Source: Paraclostridium dentum | GTDB taxonomy: Bacteria; Bacillota; Clostridia; Peptostreptococcales; Peptostreptococcaceae | Assembly: GCF_012922555.1 (NCBI RefSeq) | Contig: NZ_WIPK01000001.1 | Coordinates: 248,001 to 312,000, forward strand | Direction of reading: 5' to 3' | DNA length: 64,000 nucleotides | In this document: positions 24,935 to 32,389 of the stretch, piece by piece | Position numbering within the stretch: position 1 is the first letter of the stretch | How the letters are laid out: every line of letters starts with the position of its first letter | Made by a program: the position numbers and the translations under genes | The notes under the pieces: model-generated | Database searches by the model: none | What the model saw: the letters and a program-made list of their open reading frames with translations, nothing else | What the model was told of the DNA's origin: nothing

Positions 24935-25558
24935 TTATTTTTCATAAAGAAACATAGGTACAGATGTATTGACATGAGTATCACCAATAACCATAAGTAT
25001 ATCATTTTCTAAAAATTCAATATAAGGTCCAGGAGATATTATAAGTTCTTCACCTCTTTTAATCGCAACAATAGTTCCACCAGTATTTTGCCAAAAGTTA
25101 GTTTGGCCTGGTGTTTGACCTATTAATTTACAATTAGACTTTATTAGAAACTCAAAAGGAACAAGAGGATTTATTGTAGATAACCTACTAGAGTAGTCTA
25201 CTATTTTATTCATAGTTTCTAGAATTTGAGATTCTAATTGACTTCTTGAACTAAGAAGCTCTGACAATTGTGATTTATATGAAGAAACATTTGTTATATT
25301 TTGATATTTTTTTAAAAAAGATTCAGCTTTACTGCGAGATAGGACAATAATTCCTTTACCTTTTATACTTTCAACAACTTTTAAATCTTCAAGTATTTTT
25401 ACAGATCTTCTAATTGTTTCAGGAGATACATTGTATTTTCCAGCAAGTGCAGACCTTCCATGAAGAGTAGTTCCTTCAGCTATATAACCATTACATATAT
25501 TATTTGCTATATCTATAGCAATTTTTTGATATATAGGCATAGTATACGATTTTTCCAT
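24935..25558 (-). CDS. GntR-type regulator with TrkA_C (RCK_C) domain, BusR-like
   Basis: The 207-residue protein has an N-terminal GntR winged helix (about 8-75; SALAGKYNVSPETIRRSVKIL), a coiled middle segment (about 80-120) and a C-terminal RCK_C/TrkA_C domain (about 122-207; GGTIVAIKRGEELIISPGP). This architecture is that of BusR, which binds c-di-AMP through the RCK_C domain and represses osmolyte uptake genes in streptococci, lactococci and C. difficile. Its convergent neighbour is a betaine-type transporter. A perfect palindrome containing TGTC and GACA lies 64 bases before its start. The regulatory target is inferred. Confidence 0.85.
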   Translation of the reverse strand: MEKSYTMPIYQKIAIDIANNICNGYIAEGTTLHGRSALAGKYNVSPETIRRSVKILEDLKVVESIKGKGIIVLSRSKAESFLKKYQNITNVSSYKSQLSELLSSRSQLESQILETMNKIVDYSSRLSTINPLVPFEFLIKSNCKLIGQTPGQTNFWQNTGGTIVAIKRGEELIISPGPYIEFLENDILMVIGDTHVNTSVPMFLYEK

Positions 25559-25621
25559 GATTCCTCCAAAATTATATAAATATATTCTAACACTTAAATA
25601 TTGTATACCTCATGTAAATGG

Positions 25622-25635
25622 ATGTCTATAGACAT
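25622..25635. promoter_or_regulatory. 14-bp perfect palindrome upstream of BusR-like gene
   Basis: ATGTCTATAGACAT is self-complementary. It lies between the divergent BusR-like and NifX-like genes and holds TGTC and GACA half-sites like those reported for BusR operators, though the spacing differs from the known 22-base form. Confidence 0.4.
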
Positions 25636-25666
25636 TTTATATATATAAAATAATAATTTTTTATTG

Positions 25667-25720
25667 TTGGCATTTGACAATAATAAAAAGAGGTGTTAAG
25701 ATTTAATTAGCAAATGCCAA
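25667..25720. promoter_or_regulatory. promoter flanked by a perfect 10-bp inverted repeat
   Basis: TTGACA (25674) and TAAGAT (25697), 17 bases apart, form a good promoter for the NifX-Fur-DUF134 operon. TTGGCATTTG at 25667-25676 is the exact reverse complement of CAAATGCCAA at 25711-25720, so the two arms bracket the promoter. Candidate operators for the Fur-family or DUF134 protein of the operon. Confidence 0.5.
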
Positions 25721-25741
25721 AAACAAAAAGGAGTAAAATTT

Positions 25742-26098
25742 ATGAAATTATCAGTTGCATGTGAAGGTAAATTAGTGAGTGGACATTTTGGTCATTGTGA
25801 AGGATTTTATACTTGTGAAGTACAAGATGGAAAAATAGTAGAAGAAAAGTTTGTTAAAAATCCAGGGCATAAACCTGGGTATTTACCCGTATTTTTAAAA
25901 GAACTAAATGTAAATACTATAATATCTGGGGGGATGGGTGAAACAGCGCAACAATTATTTAAACAAAATAATATCGAAGTAGTAGTTGGAGCTCAAGGAA
26001 ATTTTATAGAAGCTATAGAAAAATATATAAATGGAAGTTTAAAATCAACAGGTTTTGTATGTACAGATCATGAACACGAAGGATACTGCAATGAATAG
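25742..26098 (+). CDS. NifX/NifB-type iron-molybdenum cofactor-binding domain protein
   Basis: A 118-residue single-domain protein of the dinitrogenase FeMo-cofactor-binding family. It begins with KLSVACEG, has the SGHFGHCEGF loop near residues 13-22 and the ISGGMGETAQQ segment near 60. It ends in a His/Cys-rich tail (CTDHEHEGYCNE) that may bind metal. No nitrogenase genes are nearby; such stand-alone proteins are common in anaerobes and are linked to iron-sulfur or metal-cluster trafficking. It is the first gene of a three-gene operon with a Fur-type and a DUF134 protein, which supports a metal-related role. Confidence 0.85.
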   Translation: MKLSVACEGKLVSGHFGHCEGFYTCEVQDGKIVEEKFVKNPGHKPGYLPVFLKELNVNTIISGGMGETAQQLFKQNNIEVVVGAQGNFIEAIEKYINGSLKSTGFVCTDHEHEGYCNE

Positions 26099-26115
26099 AA
26101 TAAAAGGGATTAATT

Positions 26116-26589
26116 ATGGATCATAATTTAGAATATTTAAAAAGGTTAATAAGCAAAAGTGGACATAAAGTAACACCCCAAAAGATATTAATATTAGAAG
26201 TTATGATTAGTAGTAGACATCACTTAAGTGCAAAAGATATATATAACAAGTTAAAACAAAAAAATATAGGATTTGCTACTATTTATAGATCCTTGAATTT
26301 ATTTATAGAATTAAACATAATAAAAAAGATAGATATAGACAATATAACTTATTATGAAATGAAAATTTTTAGCAAAAACCCATTTCATATACACTTTAAG
26401 TGTTCTAAATGTGATAGTATAATTGATATAAACAATAAAGATATAAATATTGATTATATTGGTATAATAAGAAAAGTTGAATTTGAAGAAAATTTCCAAA
26501 TAGATGATTCTGATATTATGTTTACAGGTATATGTGATAAATGCAAGGAGGATATTAAATGGCAAGACCAACAAAATTTAGACGGGTAG
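26116..26589 (+). CDS. Fur-family metalloregulator
   Basis: A 157-residue Fur/PerR/Zur-type repressor. The N-terminal winged helix covers about residues 1-85, with KVTPQKILILEVM and FATIYRSLNLF. The dimerisation domain holds two CxxC pairs (CSKCD near 95 and CDKCK near 145) for a structural zinc, and His-rich positions around FHIHFKC. Sequence alone does not say whether it senses iron, peroxide or zinc. Its last 31 bases overlap the next gene in another frame, which indicates translational coupling. It starts 18 bases after the NifX-like gene. Confidence 0.87.
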   Translation: MDHNLEYLKRLISKSGHKVTPQKILILEVMISSRHHLSAKDIYNKLKQKNIGFATIYRSLNLFIELNIIKKIDIDNITYYEMKIFSKNPFHIHFKCSKCDSIIDINNKDINIDYIGIIRKVEFEENFQIDDSDIMFTGICDKCKEDIKWQDQQNLDG

Positions 26590-26999
26590 AATTTTTCCCC
26601 GAAGATACATATTTTACACCATTAGATAAGAAAGGGTGCAAAGTAGATGAAATGACTTTAAAGCTAGAAGAACTAGAAGCTATGAGACTTAAAGATATAG
26701 AAGATTTAAATCAAGAAGAGTGTGCTAAAAGAATGCAAGTATCTAGGCAAACTTTTCAAAATATAATAGATAGTGCTAGAAAAAAAGTTGCTATAGCATT
26801 AACTGATGGAAAAGCTATAAAAATTGACGGTGGTAACTATAGAGCAAGCTTTTGTAAGTTTAAGTGCTTTAATTGCGGAGAATTATATGAAATAAATTAT
26901 GAACAAGATAAACACAAGTGTCCATCTTGTGGATCTGATGAGGTTATATGTAGCAAAAAAGCTGGAATTTGTAAAAAGTGGTGTGATAAGAATAAATAA
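26559..26999 (+). CDS. DUF134 family protein with HTH and zinc-ribbon
   Basis: The 146-residue protein opens with MARPTKFRRVEFFP, typical of DUF134. A sigma-70 region-4-like helix-turn-helix follows at about 34-80 (ECAKRMQVSRQTFQNIIDSA), then a C-terminal extension with a Cys4 ribbon (CFNCG and CPSCG) and a further CKKWCDKN tail. It is a likely DNA-binding protein of unknown target. The start overlaps the Fur-family gene by 31 bases and follows AAGGAGG inside that gene. DUF134 genes are often found beside NifX-like genes, as here. Confidence 0.87.
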   Translation: MARPTKFRRVEFFPEDTYFTPLDKKGCKVDEMTLKLEELEAMRLKDIEDLNQEECAKRMQVSRQTFQNIIDSARKKVAIALTDGKAIKIDGGNYRASFCKFKCFNCGELYEINYEQDKHKCPSCGSDEVICSKKAGICKKWCDKNK

Positions 27000-27030
27000 A
27001 ACTATCTCTATATATAGAGATAGTTTTATT
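26998..27030. terminator. bidirectional terminator between DUF134 and amidase genes
   Basis: A perfect palindromic stem (AAACTATCTCTATA with TATAGAGATAGTTT) has T-rich flanks on both strands. It overlaps the amidase stop codon. Confidence 0.85.
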
Positions 27031-27838
27031 TATATAAATCTAGTCGGCGGTGATTAAGAACAGGAAGTTCATTTCTGATTTTATCAACATAATCAAAATC
27101 TATATCACAAATAAAGAAGCCTTCTTTTTCATCTAACTTATTCACAATATCACCCCAAGGAGAAACAACTATAGAGTTTCCAAATGAAATGTATGCATCA
27201 TCATAATTTCTAGCAGGAGCGCATCCTATTGTATAAACTTGGTTATCAACAGATCTAGCTTTAAACAATAATTCCCAATGACAAGGCCCTGTCTTCATAT
27301 TAAAAGCAGCTGGTGTTATAATTGCTTTAGCACCTTCATTGACCATTGTTCTGAATATTTCAGGAAATCTTAAATCATAACAAATGCAAAGTCCGAATTT
27401 ACCAAACTCAGTATTAAAAACAGTTACATTATTACCTGGAGTTATAGTTTTAGATTCATGCACAAATTTATCACCTAGTTGCATATCAAATAAATGAATT
27501 TTTCTATGCTTAGCTATCCTTACACCCTCTCTATTAAATACGTAAGACGTATTATAAATATTATTTTCCTTATCTAACTCCGGCATAGATCCAGCAACTA
27601 AATATATATTATTTTCTTTTGCTAAATTAGATAAATATGTAAAAGTATCTCCATTTTCATACTCTGCATATAAAGGAAACTTATGTGTTTCATAAGGGCA
27701 ACAAAACATTTCAGGAAGTATAACCATATCAACAATATCTTTTGAAATTTCATTTAATATAGATTCTAGATTTTTAAGATTTGTAGATTTATTTTCATGT
27801 ACACTCATTTGTACGATGGCTATTTTACATTTACTCAT
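27026..27838 (-). CDS. nitrilase-superfamily amidohydrolase (omega-amidase-like)
   Basis: A 270-residue carbon-nitrogen hydrolase. The catalytic triad is visible: Glu43 in ILPEMF, Lys113 in HRKIHLFD and Cys153 in CICYDLRFPE. The closest well-known layout is omega-amidase (NIT2/YafV), which hydrolyses alpha-ketoglutaramate and alpha-ketosuccinamate; other amide substrates are possible. The residue after the Lys motif (FDMQLGDKFVHES) fits the omega-amidase subgroup. The start has a weak site in an AT-rich region. It converges with the DUF134 gene and is divergent from the next hypothetical gene. Confidence 0.87.
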   Translation of the reverse strand: MSKCKIAIVQMSVHENKSTNLKNLESILNEISKDIVDMVILPEMFCCPYETHKFPLYAEYENGDTFTYLSNLAKENNIYLVAGSMPELDKENNIYNTSYVFNREGVRIAKHRKIHLFDMQLGDKFVHESKTITPGNNVTVFNTEFGKFGLCICYDLRFPEIFRTMVNEGAKAIITPAAFNMKTGPCHWELLFKARSVDNQVYTIGCAPARNYDDAYISFGNSIVVSPWGDIVNKLDEKEGFFICDIDFDYVDKIRNELPVLNHRRLDLYK

Positions 27839-27956
27839 ATGTGTTTAACCAGCCTTTCATATACTCTATAATATTATCTTAATATAATTTTATATGATAT
27901 GGCATCTTAATGATATAATATTAATTACATTTAAGTGAGGAAGGAGAATAAAACTA

Positions 27957-28457
27957 TTGAATGATTTTTTAGTTAATATAAATTCAGATATAAAAAGGTG
28001 TGAAGAAACACTAAGAGATAATAATTACTTAGAAATTGTTATAGCTATAGAAGAACTTACAGATAAATATAAAGACAGTATTGACGATATAGAACTATCA
28101 AATGGTAGGGTATGGAATTTTACAAAAAAAGATCTTGAGGTTTTAATGAGAAATCTTGAACATAAAAGAGATGAAATATTAAATAAATATATAGATAAGT
28201 ATATAAATGTAGATAAGTTAATAAGTAGTGTACAGGAAAATATAGAAAGCAATAGTAGTTTAAATAATGAAGAAAAATTTGAGGCAGTCAAAGTAATATA
28301 TGAAATTAAAAAAATACATAGTGAAAATTTAAACAAATATTTAACTTGGGAGAAATTTAAAAAGTATATAAAGTGGAGTTTGACGCAAGATGAAACTATA
28401 GGAATGAGTATATTTAATTTAATTAATGTAATAATAAATAATAAAAAGGACAGTTAA
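27957..28457 (+). CDS. hypothetical helical protein
   Basis: A 166-residue charged protein, predicted almost wholly alpha-helical from its Lys/Glu/Ile/Leu pattern, with no signal peptide or membrane segment. The start is TTG at 27957, ten bases after a strong AAGGAG; the ATG three bases further on is out of frame and hits a stop at once. I do not recognise the family. It stands alone between the amidase promoter region and a bidirectional terminator. Confidence 0.65.
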   Translation: MNDFLVNINSDIKRCEETLRDNNYLEIVIAIEELTDKYKDSIDDIELSNGRVWNFTKKDLEVLMRNLEHKRDEILNKYIDKYINVDKLISSVQENIESNSSLNNEEKFEAVKVIYEIKKIHSENLNKYLTWEKFKKYIKWSLTQDETIGMSIFNLINVIINNKKDS

Positions 28458-28472
28458 CTGTCCTTTTTATTT
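28443..28472. terminator. bidirectional terminator
   Basis: AAAAAGGACAG pairs with CTGTCCTTTTT around TTAA, with T/A-rich flanks. It serves both the helical protein gene and the convergent DUF4397 gene. Confidence 0.88.
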
Positions 28473-29086
28473 TATCTACATAGATAGGTATTTACATCTA
28501 CTGATTGTATTAATCCTAAATTTGGAGGATTACCTATCGCAAATATAGTATATATTCTGTTCGCTTTAAGGTTTACTTTACTTGAAAGTGCGGTATCTCC
28601 ATTTTCAGATAAAGCTACATTTATGTCATACATACCAGCAGGTACTTTAATATAGTCAGTGCTCTCTTTAAAATTAAGATCCTCAAATAGAGTAGTGTTA
28701 TTAGCAAGAATATTAACACTAGGTGCATCAGGAGATAGATGAACAACCCTAAGAGTGGCCTCCTTAGTTGAAGGCACTTCATTTATATCATCTTCTATTA
28801 ATAGTAGTTCTATATTTTCTAAATTTCCAACGGCTGCTATAGTAAAAATTCTATCATCAGGAACATCCACCATTTTATTTATAACAACAGTTGATGAATC
28901 ATTTGTAGGTGTTACTTGTATTGTATGCATTCCCTCTTCTAAATAAGAGTAATCAGAAAAATTAGTAAAAGACAAGTCCTCAACTACTAATTGCCCATCT
29001 ATATAAACATCAACTTCTGGTGCATTAGGAGATGCATGAATAACTCTTACGATAGAACTTCCTTCTTGAGTTTTAAAACAATCCAT
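28472..29086 (-). CDS. DUF4397 protein with two tandem repeats
   Basis: The 204-residue protein consists of two copies of a beta-rich module of about 90 residues. The first opens with VRVIHASPNAPEVDVYIDG and the second with LRVVHLSPDAPSVNILANN, each later carrying the RIFTIAAVGN or RIYTIFAIGN strand. This is the DUF4397 pattern, usually found in exported proteins. Here there is no signal peptide, which is unusual, so the protein may be cytoplasmic or spore-associated. The function is unknown. The start codon follows GGGGGAA at a good distance. Confidence 0.82.
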   Translation of the reverse strand: MDCFKTQEGSSIVRVIHASPNAPEVDVYIDGQLVVEDLSFTNFSDYSYLEEGMHTIQVTPTNDSSTVVINKMVDVPDDRIFTIAAVGNLENIELLLIEDDINEVPSTKEATLRVVHLSPDAPSVNILANNTTLFEDLNFKESTDYIKVPAGMYDINVALSENGDTALSSKVNLKANRIYTIFAIGNPPNLGLIQSVDVNTYLCR

Positions 29087-29262
29087 TTATATAATTCCCC
29101 CTTTATACAATTTACCTCACTTATATAGAGTATGAAAAAGTTTATATATTTGTTCTTATCACAAAAAATAATATAAAATTAAAAATAGTAGTTAGTATCA
29201 TTATTATATGGGTATAATAAGAATATAAGAAATTAATATAAAACGTATTAGGAGGATTTAAA

Positions 29263-29439
29263 ATGTCAGAAAAAGTATGCTTATGCAAAGGAATAACAAA
29301 AGAAACTATAGTAGATGCAATAAAAAATGGTGCTAATAGTGTTGAAGGAGTAAAGGATGCAACTGGAGCTACAACTGGATTTTGCCATGGTGGAAGATGT
29401 AAGGCTACTATTGAAAAATTAATAGAAGAAAATAAATAA
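29263..29439 (+). CDS. small BFD-like [2Fe-2S]-binding protein
   Basis: A 58-residue frame with a strong GGAGGAT site. Four Cys residues (Cys6, Cys8, Cys41, Cys46) are arranged CxC...CxxxxC, as in the BFD-like [2Fe-2S] domain (bacterioferritin-associated ferredoxin and the central domain of NifU). The Gly-rich GFCHGGRC loop is typical. It may be a small electron carrier or cluster donor. It lies about 200 bases upstream of the [FeFe] hydrogenase but has its own terminator. A functional link to the hydrogenase is inferred from position only. Confidence 0.85.
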   Translation: MSEKVCLCKGITKETIVDAIKNGANSVEGVKDATGATTGFCHGGRCKATIEKLIEENK

Positions 29440-29454
29440 AAAAATGAAATTAAG

Positions 29455-29498
29455 ATATCGTTTATTCCAAAATGTTTAGGGGTAGACGGTATTTTTTT
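29455..29498 (+). terminator. intrinsic terminator after BFD-like gene
   Basis: ATATCGTTTAT pairs with GTAGACGGTAT through 11 pairs including three G-U, then seven T residues. Confidence 0.75.
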
Positions 29499-29644
29499 AC
29501 TAAATTACAATAAAAAATATGATAGAAGTTAATTTTTTTGGGTATAAACTCTAGTAACTGTTTAATTGTCGAAATATGCAATTAAGTTAAAGTTAATTTA
29601 ATATTTTACTTTATGAATCAAACAAACACTAAAGGAGATTTAAT

Positions 29645-31045
29645 ATGAAACACTTATTTACAGAAAAGGTAGTTCCAATAGAACTAGACAACCCATCTAT
29701 ACAAATTGACTTTGATAAATGTATAAAATGTGGATTATGCAAAAGAGTATGTGAAAATGAAATTGGAGTTAATGGATATTTTGATTTAGAAAAGACTGGG
29801 GACATAGCTATATGTATAAACTGTGGTCAGTGTGTGCAAGCTTGTCCTAAAAAAGCCATAACTCAAGTTATTGATGTAGATAGAGTTAAAGAAGCTATAA
29901 ATGATCCTGAAAAAATTGTTATATTTAGTACAGCTCCAGCTGTTAGAGTTGCACTTGGAGAAGAATTTAATTTAGAAGAAGGCGCTTATGTAGAAGATAA
30001 AATGGTTGATGCCTTAAGAAAATTAGGTGGAGACTATGTATTTGACGTAACATTTGGTGCAGATATGACTATAATGGAAGAGGCTAATGAGTTAGTAAGC
30101 CGTATAAAAAATGGAAAAGGTAAAACTCCACAATTTACAAGTTGCTGTCCATCATGGGTTAAATTTGCAGAAACTTTTTACCCAGAATTAATACCTAATT
30201 TATCAACAACAAAGAGTCCAATAGGGATACAAGGAGTTGTTATAAAAACTTACTTTGCACAAAAAGCTAATATAGACCCAGAAAAAATAGTAAATGTTAC
30301 TATAACTCCTTGTACTGCTAAAAAATATGAAATTGATAGACCAGAGATGAATGCTTCAGCTAAGTACAATAAGTCTGAAAATATGCGAGATAATGATATA
30401 ATATTAACAACTAAGGAACTTGCGCAATGGTTAAGGGATGAAGAAATAGATTTTAATGCTTTAGAAGGATCTAAATTTGATAATATATTAGGTCTTGGTA
30501 GTGGAGCTGGTATAATCTTTGGTAATAGTGGAGGGGTTATGGAAGCTGCGGTCAGAACTGTATACAATATACTTACTCATGAGAATCCACACAAAGAATT
30601 ATTACATTTTAATCCAGTTAGAGGGCTTGAAGATGTAAAAGAAGCAACACTTACTATAGGAGATACTACTTTAAGATTAGCTGCTGTTCAAGGGACTGCA
30701 AATGTTAGAACTTTAATAGAAAAATTAAAATCAGGTGAAGTTGAATATGATTTTATAGAAGTGATGACTTGTAAAGGCGGATGTATAGGTGGAGCTGGCC
30801 AACCTAAAATGAAAGCTAGAATATCAAATGAAATGAGATTAAAACGTATAGAGGGATTATACGACAAAGATAAGCATATAGCTGTAAAATGTAGTTATGA
30901 AAATCCAGATGTAATAAATGTATATAAGGAATTCTTTAAGCAACCTTTATCACATTTATCACATGAACTTTTACACACTACTTTTGAATCTAAACATGAT
31001 ATGCTAGGATTAAAAGAAGATAACAATGTAAGTGATATAGGATAA
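29645..31045 (+). CDS. [FeFe] hydrogenase, short form with two [4Fe-4S] clusters
   Basis: A 466-residue monomeric hydrogenase. The N-terminal dicluster ferredoxin has CxxCxxCxxxC sets at Cys26-36 and Cys57-67. The H-cluster domain follows. L1 is TSCCPSW near 165. L2 is ITPCTAKKYE with Cys223, where the usual motif begins with Met rather than Thr. L3 is MTCKGGCIGGAGQP, with Cys376 and Cys380, where Ala replaces the middle Gly of GGGQP. These substitutions resemble the poorly studied group B enzymes of clostridia (from memory). It should interconvert protons and H2 with ferredoxin. The maturase genes follow about 280 bases downstream. Confidence 0.92.
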   Translation: MKHLFTEKVVPIELDNPSIQIDFDKCIKCGLCKRVCENEIGVNGYFDLEKTGDIAICINCGQCVQACPKKAITQVIDVDRVKEAINDPEKIVIFSTAPAVRVALGEEFNLEEGAYVEDKMVDALRKLGGDYVFDVTFGADMTIMEEANELVSRIKNGKGKTPQFTSCCPSWVKFAETFYPELIPNLSTTKSPIGIQGVVIKTYFAQKANIDPEKIVNVTITPCTAKKYEIDRPEMNASAKYNKSENMRDNDIILTTKELAQWLRDEEIDFNALEGSKFDNILGLGSGAGIIFGNSGGVMEAAVRTVYNILTHENPHKELLHFNPVRGLEDVKEATLTIGDTTLRLAAVQGTANVRTLIEKLKSGEVEYDFIEVMTCKGGCIGGAGQPKMKARISNEMRLKRIEGLYDKDKHIAVKCSYENPDVINVYKEFFKQPLSHLSHELLHTTFESKHDMLGLKEDNNVSDIG

Positions 31046-31052
31046 GAGAGTC

Positions 31053-31103
31053 GTTGTAATATTACTTGTCTAAGTGTACATAAGTAATATTACAACTTTG
31101 TCT
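31053..31103 (+). terminator. intrinsic terminator after hydrogenase
   Basis: A 15-bp perfect stem (GTTGTAATATTACTT with AAGTAATATTACAAC) and a 14-base loop are followed by TTTGTCTT. Confidence 0.85.
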
Positions 31104-31131
31104 TATAAAATAGAAGAACAATAAAGTGAAA

Positions 31132-31184
31132 ATTGTGGTATTATTTGGTTATAAGCAAAAAATATAAACATATAATACCACAAT
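31132..31184. repeat. 13-bp inverted repeat upstream of hydE
   Basis: ATTGTGGTATTAT at 31132-31144 is the reverse complement of ATAATACCACAAT at 31172-31184, with a 27-base spacer. No T-run follows. The rest of the 278-base gap before hydE is AT-rich with no other recognisable element. Confidence 0.5.
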
Positions 31185-31323
31185 ATTACTAAATATATTT
31201 AAACTATAAATAGTCTTAATATTAGAGGAATTAATGTTTAAATATAGTATTTAAGATAAAATGCTCATTTTAAATATTATGTTTGGATATTGATTTTATA
31301 ATAATTAAAATTGAGGTGAATTT

Positions 31324-32376
31324 ATGGATGTTAAAGCTATTATAGAAAAACTATATGAAACTAATGATGCAACAAAAGAAGAATTATTGTACTTATTAGA
31401 TAATATAGATGATGAATCAAAGAAACTGCTAATTAAAAGAGCTCATGAAACTAGAATGAAATACTATGGAAATAAAGTTTACATGAGAGGTCTTATAGAG
31501 CTAACAAGCTTCTGTCAAAAAGATTGTCTATACTGTGGATTAAGAAGACACAACAAAGAAGCGCAAAGATATAGATTAAACTTAGATGAAGTGCTTGAAT
31601 GTGTGAGAAAAGGTGATAAATTAGGCTATAAAACCTTTGTATTACAAGGTGGAGAAGATGCATATTTTACAGATGAAAAAATTATAGAAATCATTAAGGC
31701 TATAAAAAGTGAATTCCCACATAATGCAATAACTTTATCATTAGGAGAAAGAAGCTATGAATCGTATAAAAAACTATATGATGCAGGTGCTGATAGATAC
31801 CTATTAAGACATGAAAGTGCTAGTAAAGATCTATATGAAAGCATACATCCAGGAGAACCTTTTGAAAAACGTAGAAATTGTTTAAAGAATTTAAAGGAAA
31901 TAGGGTATCAATCTGGGGCAGGATTTATGGTTGGAATTCCAAATCAGACTAATTCAGATTTAGTTAATGATTTGAGATTTGTAAAAGAATTTGAACCAGC
32001 GATGTGTGGAATAGGACCTTTCATACCACATAAAGATACACCTCTTAAAGATTATGAACATGGAAGTTTAGAAACAACAGTTATATGTTTAAGTATAGTA
32101 AGATTATTACTACCAAATGTACTATTACCAGCAACTACTGCACTTTCTAGCATTGATAAACATGGTAGAGAAGAAGGATTAAAGGCTGGTGGAAATGTAA
32201 TAATGCCAAATTTATCGCCTATGTCTGTAAGAGAAAAATACTCTTTATATGATAATAAAGCATATATATTAGATGAAGATGCAGAATATCGCGTTATGAT
32301 AGAAAAAAAGATAAATGAAGCTGGGTTTGAGATAGAAGTGAGTAGAGGAGATAATCCTGAATTTATTAAAGAATAA
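31324..32376 (+). CDS. hydE: [FeFe] hydrogenase maturase HydE, radical SAM
   Basis: A 350-residue radical SAM enzyme. The cluster motif CQKDCLYC has Cys64, Cys68 and Cys71 (CxxxCxxC). A glycine-rich VLQGGED segment follows, as does the SLGERSYESYKKL segment, where HydE and related proteins such as PylB align. HydE acts in assembly of the H-cluster diiron subsite, upstream of HydF loading. It is the first gene of a hydE-hydG-hydF operon with 13- and 9-base gaps, an uninterrupted maturation module beside its target enzyme. Confidence 0.93.
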   Translation: MDVKAIIEKLYETNDATKEELLYLLDNIDDESKKLLIKRAHETRMKYYGNKVYMRGLIELTSFCQKDCLYCGLRRHNKEAQRYRLNLDEVLECVRKGDKLGYKTFVLQGGEDAYFTDEKIIEIIKAIKSEFPHNAITLSLGERSYESYKKLYDAGADRYLLRHESASKDLYESIHPGEPFEKRRNCLKNLKEIGYQSGAGFMVGIPNQTNSDLVNDLRFVKEFEPAMCGIGPFIPHKDTPLKDYEHGSLETTVICLSIVRLLLPNVLLPATTALSSIDKHGREEGLKAGGNVIMPNLSPMSVREKYSLYDNKAYILDEDAEYRVMIEKKINEAGFEIEVSRGDNPEFIKE

Positions 32377-32389
32377 AGGAGATTGTATT

